A DNA stretch of 17,725 bases from Bacteroidota bacterium (GTDB lineage Bacteria > Bacteroidota > Bacteroidia > Bacteroidales > VadinHA17): NCBI GenBank assembly GCA_030593185.1, contig JAUVHQ010000013.1, forward strand, positions 1 through 17,725, in the 5' to 3' direction. The position numbers were made by a program, and so were the translations under genes. How positions within the stretch are numbered: position 1 is the stretch's first letter; each line of letters opens with the position of its first letter. The notes beneath the pieces are model-generated. The model had not been told where the DNA came from, searched no databases, and saw only the letters and a list, made by a program, of their open reading frames with translations. Below, piece after piece: positions 1 to 8,327 of the stretch.

Positions 1-1186
1 CTTTATGAAGTATGTCATCCAGTCCTTCGGCTTTAGTCTGCTTTTCAACCTGTTTGGAACCGGGAACGATCCATGCAGTGATATTATTAGCTTTTTGTTT
101 GCCTTTTACGAACGAAGTGAAAATACGAAGGTCTTCAATCCGGCCATTTGTACAGCTGCCAACAAACACATAATCAATGGGGTGGTCAATCAGTGATGAC
201 CCGGGGCTGAAATTCATGTATTCCATTGATTTTTTAAAAGATTCTCTGTTGTTTTCTTCAATATCCTCAATAAAAGGGATTTTATCTGTTATTTTCATTC
301 CCATTCCCGGATTTGTTCCATAGGTGATCATCGGTTCAATATCTTCTGCCTTGAAAAACAATACCTTATCGAAGTGAGCGTTTTCATCAGTGTAAAGCGT
401 TTCCCACCGGTTAACTAATTTGTTAAAATCTTCTCCTTTTGGTGCAAACTCACGACCTTTTAAATATTCAAAAGTAGTTTTATCCGGGGCGATCATACCA
501 CCACGTGCACCCATCTCAATGCTCATGTTACAAATAGTCATCCTGCCTTCCATACTCAGATTTCGAATAGTAGATCCGGCATATTCAATAAAATAGCCTG
601 TAGCTCCACTAACCGATATTTTTGAAATGATATAGAGGATAATATCTTTTGAAGAAACACCTTTATTCAGTATCCCTTCGATAGAAATCCGCATTTTTTT
701 CGGTTTGGGTTGAAGAATACACTGGCTTGCCATAACCATTTCAACTTCACTGGTACCAATCCCAAAAGCTATACAGCCAAAAGCACCATGAGTTGAGGTA
801 TGACTATCACCACAAACTATAGTTATACCGGGCTGAGTGAGTCCCAACTCTGGCCCGATGACGTGAATTATCCCGTTATTTGGGTGATTAATACCATACA
901 AAGTTATATTATGCTCCCTGCAATTTTCACTTAGTTTTTCGATTTGCTGTTTTGACAGTTCATCACAAATGGGCAGGTGTTGATTTTCTGTAGGGATATT
1001 ATGATCTGCGGTAGCAAGGATCTTTTCGGGCCTAAAAACCGGAAGATTCCTTTTCCTGAGACCGGCAAAGGCCTGAGGGCTTGTTACCTCATGAATTAAG
1101 TGGCGGTCGATGTACAAAACATCTGGACCATTTTCAACAGAAGATACTACATGTGCATCCCAGATTTTATCAAATAGTGTTTTCAC
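1..1186 (-). CDS. leuC: 3-isopropylmalate dehydratase large subunit, partial (C-terminus beyond window edge)
   Basis: LeuC isomerises 2-isopropylmalate to 3-isopropylmalate in leucine synthesis, together with LeuD, as a cytoplasmic [4Fe-4S] aconitase-family enzyme. Reading the minus strand from 1186 gives an open frame of 395 codons to the window edge; the family is usually about 465 residues, so roughly 70 residues are missing. It opens with KTLFDKIWDAHVV, typical of LeuC, and contains CGDSHTSTHGAFG and VGSCTNGR. Cys345 in the latter is the first cluster ligand (compare C347 of E. coli); the later CxxC pair would lie outside the window. The start is GTG at 1186, which overlaps the leuA stop as GTGA, so translation is probably coupled. 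The nearby ATG at about 1199 is out of frame. It is the last gene visible in the ilv-leu operon; leuD and leuB would be expected next. Confidence 0.96.
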   Translation of the reverse strand, partial: MKTLFDKIWDAHVVSSVENGPDVLYIDRHLIHEVTSPQAFAGLRKRNLPVFRPEKILATADHNIPTENQHLPICDELSKQQIEKLSENCREHNITLYGINHPNNGIIHVIGPELGLTQPGITIVCGDSHTSTHGAFGCIAFGIGTSEVEMVMASQCILQPKPKKMRISIEGILNKGVSSKDIILYIISKISVSGATGYFIEYAGSTIRNLSMEGRMTICNMSIEMGARGGMIAPDKTTFEYLKGREFAPKGEDFNKLVNRWETLYTDENAHFDKVLFFKAEDIEPMITYGTNPGMGMKITDKIPFIEDIEENNRESFKKSMEYMNFSPGSSLIDHPIDYVFVGSCTNGRIEDLRIFTSFVKGKQKANNITAWIVPGSKQVEKQTKAEGLDDILHK

Positions 1187-2727
1187 TTCCAAATTTCATT
1201 CAAGTTTTTATTTTTCATTCCATTAACTGTAAAATCATAGCATTTAGAAATTGCATCAACAAATGCTTCGACTGATGCTGTTATTATATCGGTATTAGCA
1301 GAAAACCCATAGTAGAGCTTACCTCGGTTTTCTATCTGAACATGCACCTTGCCCAGGTCATCACTCCCTCTTGTTATTGCCTGTATAAGGAATTCCTCAA
1401 GATGTACTTTGCGATTTATCAATTGTTTGACAGCAGAAAAAGCCGCATCTATCGGTCCGTTCCCTGAAGCAGTGGCTGAAACAATCTTATCGTTTATTTT
1501 TAATCTTACAGTAGCCATAGGGACGACTGATTTTCCACATACTACTTGTAACAGATCGAGCTTTATATGTTTTTCCTCTATTGTGGCTGTTCCGGCAAGT
1601 ATTCTCAGATCATCATCTTTAATATCCTTCTTTTTATCAGCAAGAGTAAGAAATTTGTGATATATTTCATTCAATTTTTCTTTACTGAAGCTATATCCAA
1701 GTATTTCAAACCGGTGTTTTAAAGCAGCCCTCCCGCTTCTTGCAGTAAGTATAATTGAAGATTCCTTAATACCGATATCCGTAGGATCGATTATTTCATA
1801 ATTCTCCCTTTTTTTCAATACGCCGTCCTGGTGTATACCGGAAGAATGTGCAAAGGCATTCCTCCCGACTATTGCTTTGTTAGCTTGAACCGGCATTCGC
1901 ATGAGAGTAGAAACAAGTCTGCTGGTTGCATATATCTTTTTAAACTTAATCCCTGTTTTAAAAGGAAAATCAGAGTGGCTCTTCATGATCATTGCAATTT
2001 CTTCCAGTGAAGTATTCCCCGCTCTTTCACCAATTCCGTTTAAAGTTACTTCCACTTGTCTGGCTCCGTTCATAACCCCAATAATCGTATTGGCTGTTGC
2101 TAATCCCAGGTCGTTGTGACAGTGAGTTGAAATAACAGCCTTATGAATGCCTTTTACATTTTCTTTAAGGAATTTTATTTTTGCTCCATATTCCTCAGGA
2201 AGGCAATATCCTGTAGTGTCAGGTATATTAAGCACTGTTGCACCAGCCTTGACCACAGCTTCAATTACCCTTGCCAGATATTCATTTTCTGTACGACCTG
2301 CATCTTCAGCAAAGAATTCAACATCGTGAACAAATTTCTTTGCATATTTCACAGCTTCCACAGCCCGAGTAATTATCTCTTCCTGGTTGGAATTCAGTTT
2401 ATGAGTTATATGGAACCAGGAGGTGCCTATACCGGTATGAATACGTGGTTTTTTCGCAAACTTTAATGACTCTGCAGCTACTTCAATATCATTTTTTAAA
2501 GCTCTTGTTAAGGCACAAATAGTTGGTTGTGTAACAGCTTTCGATATTTCTATTATCGATTGGAAATCACCAGGACTGGAAACGGGGAATCCTGCCTCAA
2601 TGACGTCTACTCCAAGAGTTTCCAGGGCTTTTGCAACTTCAATTTTTTCGACTGTATTCAATTGACAACCAGGCACCTGTTCCCCATCTCTGAGGGTTGT
2701 GTCGAAAATAAATATCTGATCTTCCAT
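1183..2727 (-). CDS. leuA: 2-isopropylmalate synthase
   Basis: LeuA condenses 2-oxoisovalerate with acetyl-CoA, the first committed step of leucine synthesis. The 514-residue protein is the usual length for the long, feedback-regulated form. Residues 9-20 hold DTTLRDGEQVPG, the DRE-TIM metallolyase signature with the catalytic Arg and metal-binding Asp. STHCHNDLG (about 200-208) supplies the two His metal ligands, GERAGNTSLEE follows at 233-243, and HSSGIHQDG is at 294-302. The region from about 365 to 500 looks like the LeuA dimer domain, where leucine binds and inhibits in characterised members. The gene lies 62 bases downstream of ilvC and its stop overlaps the leuC GTG start. Homocitrate or citramalate synthase are related alternatives, but the operon context favours LeuA. 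Confidence 0.96.
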   Translation of the reverse strand: MEDQIFIFDTTLRDGEQVPGCQLNTVEKIEVAKALETLGVDVIEAGFPVSSPGDFQSIIEISKAVTQPTICALTRALKNDIEVAAESLKFAKKPRIHTGIGTSWFHITHKLNSNQEEIITRAVEAVKYAKKFVHDVEFFAEDAGRTENEYLARVIEAVVKAGATVLNIPDTTGYCLPEEYGAKIKFLKENVKGIHKAVISTHCHNDLGLATANTIIGVMNGARQVEVTLNGIGERAGNTSLEEIAMIMKSHSDFPFKTGIKFKKIYATSRLVSTLMRMPVQANKAIVGRNAFAHSSGIHQDGVLKKRENYEIIDPTDIGIKESSIILTARSGRAALKHRFEILGYSFSKEKLNEIYHKFLTLADKKKDIKDDDLRILAGTATIEEKHIKLDLLQVVCGKSVVPMATVRLKINDKIVSATASGNGPIDAAFSAVKQLINRKVHLEEFLIQAITRGSDDLGKVHVQIENRGKLYYGFSANTDIITASVEAFVDAISKCYDFTVNGMKNKNLNEIWK

Positions 2728-2760
2728 TTTAGTTGGTATTTAATATGTTATTAATTAAAA

Positions 2761-2779
2761 GTTCGTCGCTGCGCTTCTC
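2761..2779. repeat. Possible half-element of the GCGAGGAG/GACGAAGC repeat family
   Basis: The 19 bases GTTCGTCGCTGCGCTTCTC in the leuA-ilvC gap match about 14 of 18 positions of the right arm of the inverted-repeat element near 17671-17690 (TTCGTCGTTTCACTCCTC). It could be a decayed copy of the same family or chance; no partner arm is visible here. Confidence 0.3.
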
Positions 2780-2789
2780 ATGTTATTTA

Positions 2790-3839
2790 CTATTTTCTAT
2801 TTGATCTTAATTTCCTTACCTGTTCACCGGTCTGCCACATTTCAGACTCCCTCATTTCTTTCAATTCAGCCTCCAGTTCACTCTTATAGTTTTCACTTCC
2901 GGTCCTTTCAAGTACAATTCTGGTTTCATTTCCTGTTTTCACGCTTTCATACAAATCATTAAAAACCGGCAATACTGCTTCACGGAATTTATGCCTCCAG
3001 TCTAATGCCCCTCTTTGTGCTGTTGCACTGCAATTAGCATACATCCAATCCATGCCATTCTCATCAACCAGCCTTATTAAGCTTTGTGTCAACTCTTCAA
3101 CAGTTTCATTAAAAGCTTCGCTTGGACTATGACCATTTTCACGCAGTACTTTATACTGAGCTTCCATAATTCCTGCAATTGCACCCATCAGAACTCCTCT
3201 TTCCCCGGTAAGATCGCTATACACCTCGTTCTGAAAAGTAGTTGGAAACAGATAACCTGATCCTATAGCAATTCCTATTGCCAATGTTCTGTCAACTGCC
3301 CGTCCCGTGAAATCCTGGTACACTGCATAGCTGGAGTTTATACCACTGCCGGCGAGGAAATTCCTACGTACACTTAGTCCCGATCCTTTTGGTGCCACAA
3401 GGATAACATCAACATTATCGGGAGGAATAACTCCTGTTTGATCCATATAGGTTATTGAAAACCCATGCGAGAAATAGAGAGCATCACCTTTGTTTAAACA
3501 TTTCTTTAAGAAGGGCCAAACTATTCGCTGAGCGGCATCAGATACAAGATATTGAATAATGGTTGCCTTTCGAGTAGCTTCCCCAATAGGAAATAAAGTT
3601 TCTCCAGGCACCCAACCATCTTTAACAGCCCTGTCCCAGTCATGCTTAAAATCATATGATTGCCCAATAATTACATTGAATCCATTATCTTTCATATTAA
3701 GTGACTGAGCTGGTCCCTGAACGCCATATCCGATAACCGCAATGGTTTCATCTTTTAAAACGTCAATTGCTTTGGATAAAGGGAATTCGTCCCTTGTTAC
3801 CACATTTTCTTCTACTCCTCCAAAATTAATTTTTGCCAT
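2790..3839 (-). CDS. ilvC: Ketol-acid reductoisomerase with atypical cofactor loop
   Basis: IlvC converts acetolactate and acetohydroxybutyrate to the dihydroxy acids of valine/isoleucine synthesis, using Mg2+ and NAD(P)H. At 349 residues it is a class I enzyme that resembles the fungal/Bacteroidetes branch (RDEFPLSKA, VIGYGVQGPAQ at 35-45, DVILVAPKGSG, GHSPSEAFNETVEE, DWMYANCSATAQRGALDW). The metal-binding acidic residues of the knotted domain (NEVYSDLTGERG and the SEAFNETVEE region) are present. The cofactor-specificity loop at 59-68 reads GQSYDFKHDW. The Arg/Lys and Ser residues that hold the NADPH phosphate in relatives are absent, and Asp67 sits directly before the conserved Trp, so NADH preference is plausible (inference). 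The start ATG is at 3839. It lies between ilvN (77 bases upstream) and leuA in the operon. Confidence 0.97.
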   Translation of the reverse strand: MAKINFGGVEENVVTRDEFPLSKAIDVLKDETIAVIGYGVQGPAQSLNMKDNGFNVIIGQSYDFKHDWDRAVKDGWVPGETLFPIGEATRKATIIQYLVSDAAQRIVWPFLKKCLNKGDALYFSHGFSITYMDQTGVIPPDNVDVILVAPKGSGLSVRRNFLAGSGINSSYAVYQDFTGRAVDRTLAIGIAIGSGYLFPTTFQNEVYSDLTGERGVLMGAIAGIMEAQYKVLRENGHSPSEAFNETVEELTQSLIRLVDENGMDWMYANCSATAQRGALDWRHKFREAVLPVFNDLYESVKTGNETRIVLERTGSENYKSELEAELKEMRESEMWQTGEQVRKLRSNRK

Positions 3840-3916
3840 AATTTTTTAATAAATGTTAATAATTATCTAATAGTAATTTTATTTATTCTATCTGAAAATA
3901 TTTATACTCGGTTCAA

Positions 3917-4477
3917 TTAATTAGTTGTTATTTGCTTTTTTGCCGACTGATTATTTGCCTCATCCATCTCTTTGAGATACGCGATCAGCTCTTTTGTTTG
4001 TTTTGTAATAGCTATCCTTCCTGACCGGACAAATTGTAAAACCCCATAAGGGTAAAGTTTATTCAGCAGATCAGTGGTATCCTGTTTGTGACCTGTTTTT
4101 TCAATAACCACATATTCCGGTGTAATTTCAAGGAACCGGGCATTTGATGAACGAACTATAAATTCAATCTTGTTACTTTTCATTAACTCAGTTGTTCGTA
4201 CTTTATACAAGGCTATTTCCTGATAAATAATTTCATCGTTTACGTGTACAAAAACTTTCAGAACATCAATTAGTTTTTCCAGTTGTCGTTGTACTTTATC
4301 AATCAGATCTTCTGTTGTATTAACCACAATGGTTAATTTATGAATACCCTTAACAGCAGATTCTGAGGCAGCTATACTTTCGATGTTGATTTGTCTTCTT
4401 GTAAAGATTATAGTAACCTGGTTAAGAATACCAATATGATGTTCGGTAAATAGTGAGATAGTAAACTCTTTTTTCAT
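3917..4477 (-). CDS. ilvN: Acetolactate synthase small (regulatory) subunit
   Basis: This is the regulatory partner of IlvB. It stimulates the catalytic subunit and in known systems mediates valine feedback inhibition. The 186-residue protein starts with an ACT domain (FTISLFTEHHIGILNQVTII, then RRQINIESIAASES, residues about 5-75) followed by the ALS small-subunit C-terminal domain (KIEFIVRSSNARFLEITPEY onward). It ends in a Lys/Gln/Asn-rich tail (NNQSAKKQITTN). Length is in the normal range. It follows ilvB after a 106-base gap that carries short tandem repeats, and precedes ilvC. ilvH would be an equally valid name; there is only one small-subunit gene in the window. Confidence 0.94.
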   Translation of the reverse strand: MKKEFTISLFTEHHIGILNQVTIIFTRRQINIESIAASESAVKGIHKLTIVVNTTEDLIDKVQRQLEKLIDVLKVFVHVNDEIIYQEIALYKVRTTELMKSNKIEFIVRSSNARFLEITPEYVVIEKTGHKQDTTDLLNKLYPYGVLQFVRSGRIAITKQTKELIAYLKEMDEANNQSAKKQITTN

Positions 4478-4502
4478 TGTATTAAATATTAGGTAACTAT
4501 TC

Positions 4503-4579
4503 AGTGCCTAAATGAAGAAGTGCCTAAAGTGCCCCCTCTTCTCATTTTCGCATTTACTCATTTTATCATTTCCTCATTA
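4503..4579. repeat. Short tandem repeats in the ilvB-ilvN gap
   Basis: Two kinds of direct repeat fill this gap. AGTGCCTAAA occurs at 4503-4512 and 4519-4528, and a third partial copy AGTGCC is at 4528-4533. CTCATTTT occurs at 4541-4548 and 4558-4565 with a shorter copy at 4573-4579. A related TGCCTAAAA is found at 17456-17464 outside the dehydratase gene. They look like dispersed intergenic repeats; no function is evident. Confidence 0.6.
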
Positions 4580-4583
4580 AAGT

Positions 4584-6290
4584 TTAACAAATTTTAATTT
4601 CAGAAACTGACGAACCTGGTTCTATCATAGGGAAAATATTTCCTTCTTTTTCTACCATTATCTCAAGCAGGTAGGGCTTTTCGCAGGAAAGCATTTCATC
4701 AATAGAAACCTCAAGGGTTTTCCGTTCTTTAACCCGCTTTGCACTTATGTTAAAACCTTCTGCAATTTTGACGAAATCAGGATTAACAAGTTTAGTTGAT
4801 GCATACCTTTTATCAAAAAACATATCCTGCCATTGCCGGACCATACCTAAAAAATTATTGTTCAGAATGATTATCTTCACTGGAAGTTTATATTGGAGGA
4901 TAGTTCCAAGCTCCTGTATTGTCATTTGGAAACCTCCATCTCCAATAAACGCAATAACCGGAACATCGGGTTTACCAACTTTTGCACCTATAGCAGCCGG
5001 TAATCCGAAACCCATTGTTCCCAATCCACCGGAAGTAATCAGGCTGTTAGGATTTTTAAACTTATAATATCTTGCAGTTGCCATCTGATGTTGGCCTACA
5101 TCAGTTATAATAATGGCTTCTCCCTGTGTTTTTTCAGAAATATGACTTACTATTTCACCCATTTTTATTTCTCCCCGGGATGGATAACATTCCTGTTTTA
5201 TAACTTTATCGTTTTCAGTTTTATTACATGACTTGAATTCAGAAAGCCACTCGGGATAGGAGTTAACTTTCACTTGATCAAAAAGTGCTTTTAGAGCTTC
5301 TTTGGCATCACCGTGTATTTCAATATCGACTTCTACATTTTTATTTAATTCAGATCTGTCAATTTCGATATGGATAATATTGGCTTTTGTCGCATATCTT
5401 TTGAGGTCTCCCGTGACCCTGTCATCGAACCGCATTCCAATGGCAATCAGCAAATCAGCTTCATTTGTTTTAACATTAGGGCCATAGTTACCATGCATCC
5501 CCAGTAATCCGGCATATAGTGGATGTTTGACAGGAAATGCAGATAACCCCAATAGAGTTGACGCCACAGGAATACCTGTTTTTTCCACGAAGGTCATTAA
5601 CTCTTTCTCGGCTTTTGATAACAGAATACCATGGCCTGCCAGGATCAATGGTTTTCTGGCATGATTGATAAGAATTGCTGCTGATTTAATATCAGCAGGG
5701 TTCAGGGGAATATTTGGATTATAGCTTCTGAGACTGGTACATTTCTGATAGTTGAAAGTTGATGTTTGCATTTGAGCATCCTTGGTAATATCGATTACAA
5801 CCGGACCGGGTCTGCCAGAACCTGCAATGTAAAAGGCTTTCGAAATAATTTCAGGGATCTCTTCAGCTTGTTTGATCTGGTAATTCCATTTGGTAACCGG
5901 CATTGATATTCCAAGAATATCAGTTTCCTGGAAAGCATCTGATCCTATCAGGTTTGAGGTTACCTGAGCAGTTATGAAAACTACAGGAACAGAATCAAGA
6001 AAAGCATTGGCAATACCAGTTACCAGGTTTGTTGCTCCTGGTCCGGAAGTAGCAAAACATACACCTGTTTTACCTGTAACCATTGCATATGCCTGAGCCG
6101 CATGTGCTGCACCTTGCTCATGGCGCGTCAGTATATGATTCAGTTTGTCTTCAAGATCATATAATTCATCATAAATTGGCATAATAGCGCCTCCCGGGTA
6201 ACCAAAAATGGTTTCTACTTCTTCCTCAAGGAGGGAATAGAGCAGTACCTTTGCCCCGGTGATCTTTTCTTTTTTTCTTGTCGTTGCCAT
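4584..6290 (-). CDS. ilvB: Acetolactate synthase large (catalytic) subunit
   Basis: IlvB is the thiamine-diphosphate enzyme that makes acetolactate and acetohydroxybutyrate, the first common step of branched-chain synthesis. With the start at 6290 (MATTRKKEKITGAKVLLYSL) it has 568 residues, normal for the family. GYPGGAIMPIYDEL is near 30-43, the catalytic Glu58 lies in RHEQGAAHAAQ, FATSGPGATN is at 79-88, GDGGF at 450-454 starts the ThDP/Mg2+ motif and NNNFLGMVRQW completes it. An upstream in-frame ATG at 6386 would add 32 residues and overlap ilvD by 50 bases. The added part is not family-like and 6290 leaves a 46-base gap, so 6290 is preferred. It pairs with IlvN downstream. Confidence 0.96.
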   Translation of the reverse strand: MATTRKKEKITGAKVLLYSLLEEEVETIFGYPGGAIMPIYDELYDLEDKLNHILTRHEQGAAHAAQAYAMVTGKTGVCFATSGPGATNLVTGIANAFLDSVPVVFITAQVTSNLIGSDAFQETDILGISMPVTKWNYQIKQAEEIPEIISKAFYIAGSGRPGPVVIDITKDAQMQTSTFNYQKCTSLRSYNPNIPLNPADIKSAAILINHARKPLILAGHGILLSKAEKELMTFVEKTGIPVASTLLGLSAFPVKHPLYAGLLGMHGNYGPNVKTNEADLLIAIGMRFDDRVTGDLKRYATKANIIHIEIDRSELNKNVEVDIEIHGDAKEALKALFDQVKVNSYPEWLSEFKSCNKTENDKVIKQECYPSRGEIKMGEIVSHISEKTQGEAIIITDVGQHQMATARYYKFKNPNSLITSGGLGTMGFGLPAAIGAKVGKPDVPVIAFIGDGGFQMTIQELGTILQYKLPVKIIILNNNFLGMVRQWQDMFFDKRYASTKLVNPDFVKIAEGFNISAKRVKERKTLEVSIDEMLSCEKPYLLEIMVEKEGNIFPMIEPGSSVSEIKIC

Positions 6291-6336
6291 GTTATCCTGT
6301 TTTTGTACAGTGGTTATTAATTGATGGATCAAATCG

Positions 6337-8157
6337 TTATATTTCTCTGACAGCACCCTTATTTGCCGAAGTAACCATTTGTGCATAAGCTTTTAAAGCA
6401 GTAGAAATTTGACGATCACGATTTTTGGGTTTAAATGCCATAGTGCCCTTTTTTTCTTCATTATTCAATCTCTCTGAAATTTCTTCGTCAGTTAGTTTAA
6501 CGTTTATTATTCTTTGTTCTATGTTAATTTCTATTACATCATTATTTCGAACCAGTGAAAGTTCCCCGCCAGCAGCAGCTTCAGGAGATATATGGCCAAT
6601 GGAAAGACCGGATGTTCCGCCAGAGAACCTGCCGTCTGTTATCAGGGCACACTTCTTATCTAAATTCTGCGACTTAATGTACGAAGTCGGATAGAGCATT
6701 TCCTGCATCCCTGGTCCCCCTTTTGGTCCTTCATACCTTATCACAACGGCATCACCAGCATTAACTTCACCGTTTAAAATACCACTGCAAGCTTCCTCTT
6801 GTGACTCATATATCCTTGCTTCACCACGGAAATAAAAAAGGGAAGGATCAACACCCGCAGTCTTCACAATGCATCCGTCCATGGCAATGTTACCATAAAG
6901 AACAGCAAGTCCTCCATCCTGGGTATAGGCGTTATTAATATCCCTGATGCAACCCTTTTTCCGATCTGTATCAAGGTTACTATATATTTTATCCTGGGAA
7001 CCCATTTCAAGACTTTTTACATTTCCTGGTGCACTTCTGAAAATATTAATTGCTTCTCCTGTAACTGTTTTTCTTTGAATATCAAATGCATTGATAGCAT
7101 CTTTAAGGTTTGGAAAATCAATTCTTCCAACCGAAGTGTGAATAAGCCCTCCCTTTTCAAGTTCTCCCATAATTGACAGGATCCCACCGGCTTTATTAAC
7201 ATCCTGAACATGGTAATCTGAACTGGGTGATACTTTGCATAATGTTGGTACCTGTCTGGATAACCTGTCAATGTCTGTCATACTGAAATCAACCTCAGCT
7301 TCATTGGCAATAGCCAGCAAATGTAATACTGTATTTGTTGATCCTCCCATGGCAATATCCAGAGACATAGCATTAAGAAATGCCTCCCTTGTTGCAATTG
7401 ACCGGGGTAAGATAGAGGTATCGTCATTCTTATAGTACCGGTAAGCTAATTCAACAATCAGGTTAGCAGCTTGTTCAAGCAACCTTAACCGGTTTTTGTG
7501 TGTTGCAACAATTGTCCCGTTACCCGGTAATGCAAGACCAATAGCTTCATTCAGACAGTTCATTGAATTAGCTGTGAACATACCGGAACAGGAGCCACAG
7601 GTTGGGCAGGCAGATCTTTCCACCTCTGCAAGATGATCATTTGAAATATCGGGATCTGCGGCTAATACTATCGCATCAATAAGATCATATTTTTTCCCGT
7701 TAAATATACCGGCTTCCATTGGTCCGCCTGAAACAAAAACTGTCGGGATATTCAGTCTCATTGCTGCCATTAGCATCCCGGGAGTAATCTTATCACAATT
7801 ACTTATACATACCATGGCATCTGCCATATGAGCATTACAAACATATTCAATGCTATCGGCAATCAGTTCGCGGGAGGGAAGTGAGTAGAGCATTCCTTCA
7901 TGGCCCATTGCAATACCATCATCAATTGCAATAGTATTGAATTCGGCGGCAAAGCAACCCTGCTTTTCTATCCATGACTTTACAAGCTGACCTGCATTGT
8001 GTAGATGAGTATGGCCGGGAACAAACTGTGAAAATGAATTAACAATAGCAATTATCGGCTTACCGAATTGTTCTTCCTTCATTCCGTTGGCGCGCCATAA
8101 ACTTCTCGCTCCGGCCATATTCCTTCCTGCTGTTGTACGATGACTTCTTAATTCCAT
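6337..8157 (-). CDS. ilvD: Dihydroxy-acid dehydratase
   Basis: IlvD dehydrates dihydroxyisovalerate and dihydroxymethylvalerate to the 2-keto acids of valine and isoleucine. It is an Fe-S enzyme. The 606-residue protein starts MELRSHRTTAGRNMAGARSLW. NSFSQFVPGHTHLH, NTIAIDDGIAMGHEGM, SNCDKITPGM with Cys121, and the PTCGSCSG segment with Cys184/187/190 are all family hallmarks, with GRFSGGTSGLSIGHISPEAAAGG near the C-terminus. An in-frame TTG at 8175 would start inside the T-run of the leader terminator and add six unconserved residues, so the ATG at 8157 is chosen. It is the first structural gene of the operon and sits 16 bases after the attenuator T-tract, which implies control by branched-chain amino acid supply. 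Confidence 0.96.
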   Translation of the reverse strand: MELRSHRTTAGRNMAGARSLWRANGMKEEQFGKPIIAIVNSFSQFVPGHTHLHNAGQLVKSWIEKQGCFAAEFNTIAIDDGIAMGHEGMLYSLPSRELIADSIEYVCNAHMADAMVCISNCDKITPGMLMAAMRLNIPTVFVSGGPMEAGIFNGKKYDLIDAIVLAADPDISNDHLAEVERSACPTCGSCSGMFTANSMNCLNEAIGLALPGNGTIVATHKNRLRLLEQAANLIVELAYRYYKNDDTSILPRSIATREAFLNAMSLDIAMGGSTNTVLHLLAIANEAEVDFSMTDIDRLSRQVPTLCKVSPSSDYHVQDVNKAGGILSIMGELEKGGLIHTSVGRIDFPNLKDAINAFDIQRKTVTGEAINIFRSAPGNVKSLEMGSQDKIYSNLDTDRKKGCIRDINNAYTQDGGLAVLYGNIAMDGCIVKTAGVDPSLFYFRGEARIYESQEEACSGILNGEVNAGDAVVIRYEGPKGGPGMQEMLYPTSYIKSQNLDKKCALITDGRFSGGTSGLSIGHISPEAAAGGELSLVRNNDVIEINIEQRIINVKLTDEEISERLNNEEKKGTMAFKPKNRDRQISTALKAYAQMVTSANKGAVREI

Positions 8158-8173
8158 TGCTTTATTTATTGAC

Positions 8174-8209
8174 AAAAAAAAGCCGCTCTCTTTCTGTGAG
8201 AACGGCTTT
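8174..8209 (-). terminator. Intrinsic terminator in the ilvD leader (attenuator)
   Basis: In minus-strand RNA, bases 8209-8198 pair with 8190-8179 to form a 12-bp stem (AAGCCGUUCUC core against GAGAGCGGCUU) with one G-U wobble, a 7-base loop ACAGAAA (8197-8191), and a run of eight U (8181-8174). On the plus strand the same position would be a C-A mismatch, so the structure is best in the ilv direction. It lies between the promoter and ilvD, with ilvD starting 16 bases further on, so it must be conditional. Confidence 0.9.
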
Positions 8210-8267
8210 ATTTTTTATTGTTTTTTAAAACATACCCTTCTCACCCTCAATATCCGTAAAGGATATT
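8196..8267 (-). promoter_or_regulatory. Transcription attenuator: pause hairpin and antiterminator
   Basis: Two alternative folds precede the terminator. Bases 8267-8261 (AATATCC) pair with 8255-8249 (GGATATT) as a 7-bp hairpin with loop TTTAC, inside the last codons and stop of the leader peptide. Bases 8244-8238 (GTGAGAA) are perfectly complementary to 8202-8196 (TTCTCAC), which contains part of the terminator's left arm, so this pairing would block the terminator. The 8246-8241 segment GGGTGA could also pair, with one mismatch, with TCAACC at 8284-8279 inside the leader frame. A ribosome stalled at the Ile/Leu codons would keep the antiterminator free. The mechanism is inferred by analogy to enterobacterial ilv leaders. 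Confidence 0.8.
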
Positions 8268-8306
8268 TATAATAAAAAGGTTGAAAATGAAGGTATTTTT
8301 AAACAT
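8247..8306 (-). CDS. Branched-chain leader peptide of the ilv operon
   Basis: The frame ATG at 8306 to TGA at 8247 encodes MFKNTFIFNLFIINILYGY, 19 residues. It holds four Ile (positions 7, 12, 13, 15) and two Leu (10, 16), clustered in the second half. The last Ile and Leu codons (ATC CTT) lie in the left arm and loop of the pause hairpin. It begins about 15-20 bases after the predicted transcription start and ends 38 bases before the terminator stem. No valine codon is present, so isoleucine and leucine would be the sensed amino acids. No homolog is claimed; the call rests on composition and position. Confidence 0.8.
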   Translation of the reverse strand: MFKNTFIFNLFIINILYGY

Positions 8307-8327
8307 TTTCTACTTGAATTTGAACGT

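Noticed and set aside
6291..6386. Longer ilvB start at 6386
   Set aside because: It would overlap ilvD by 50 bases and add 32 residues that do not resemble acetolactate synthases.
8158..8175. TTG start for ilvD at 8175
   Set aside because: It lies in the T-run of the attenuator terminator and adds residues not typical of the family; the ATG at 8157 fits better.
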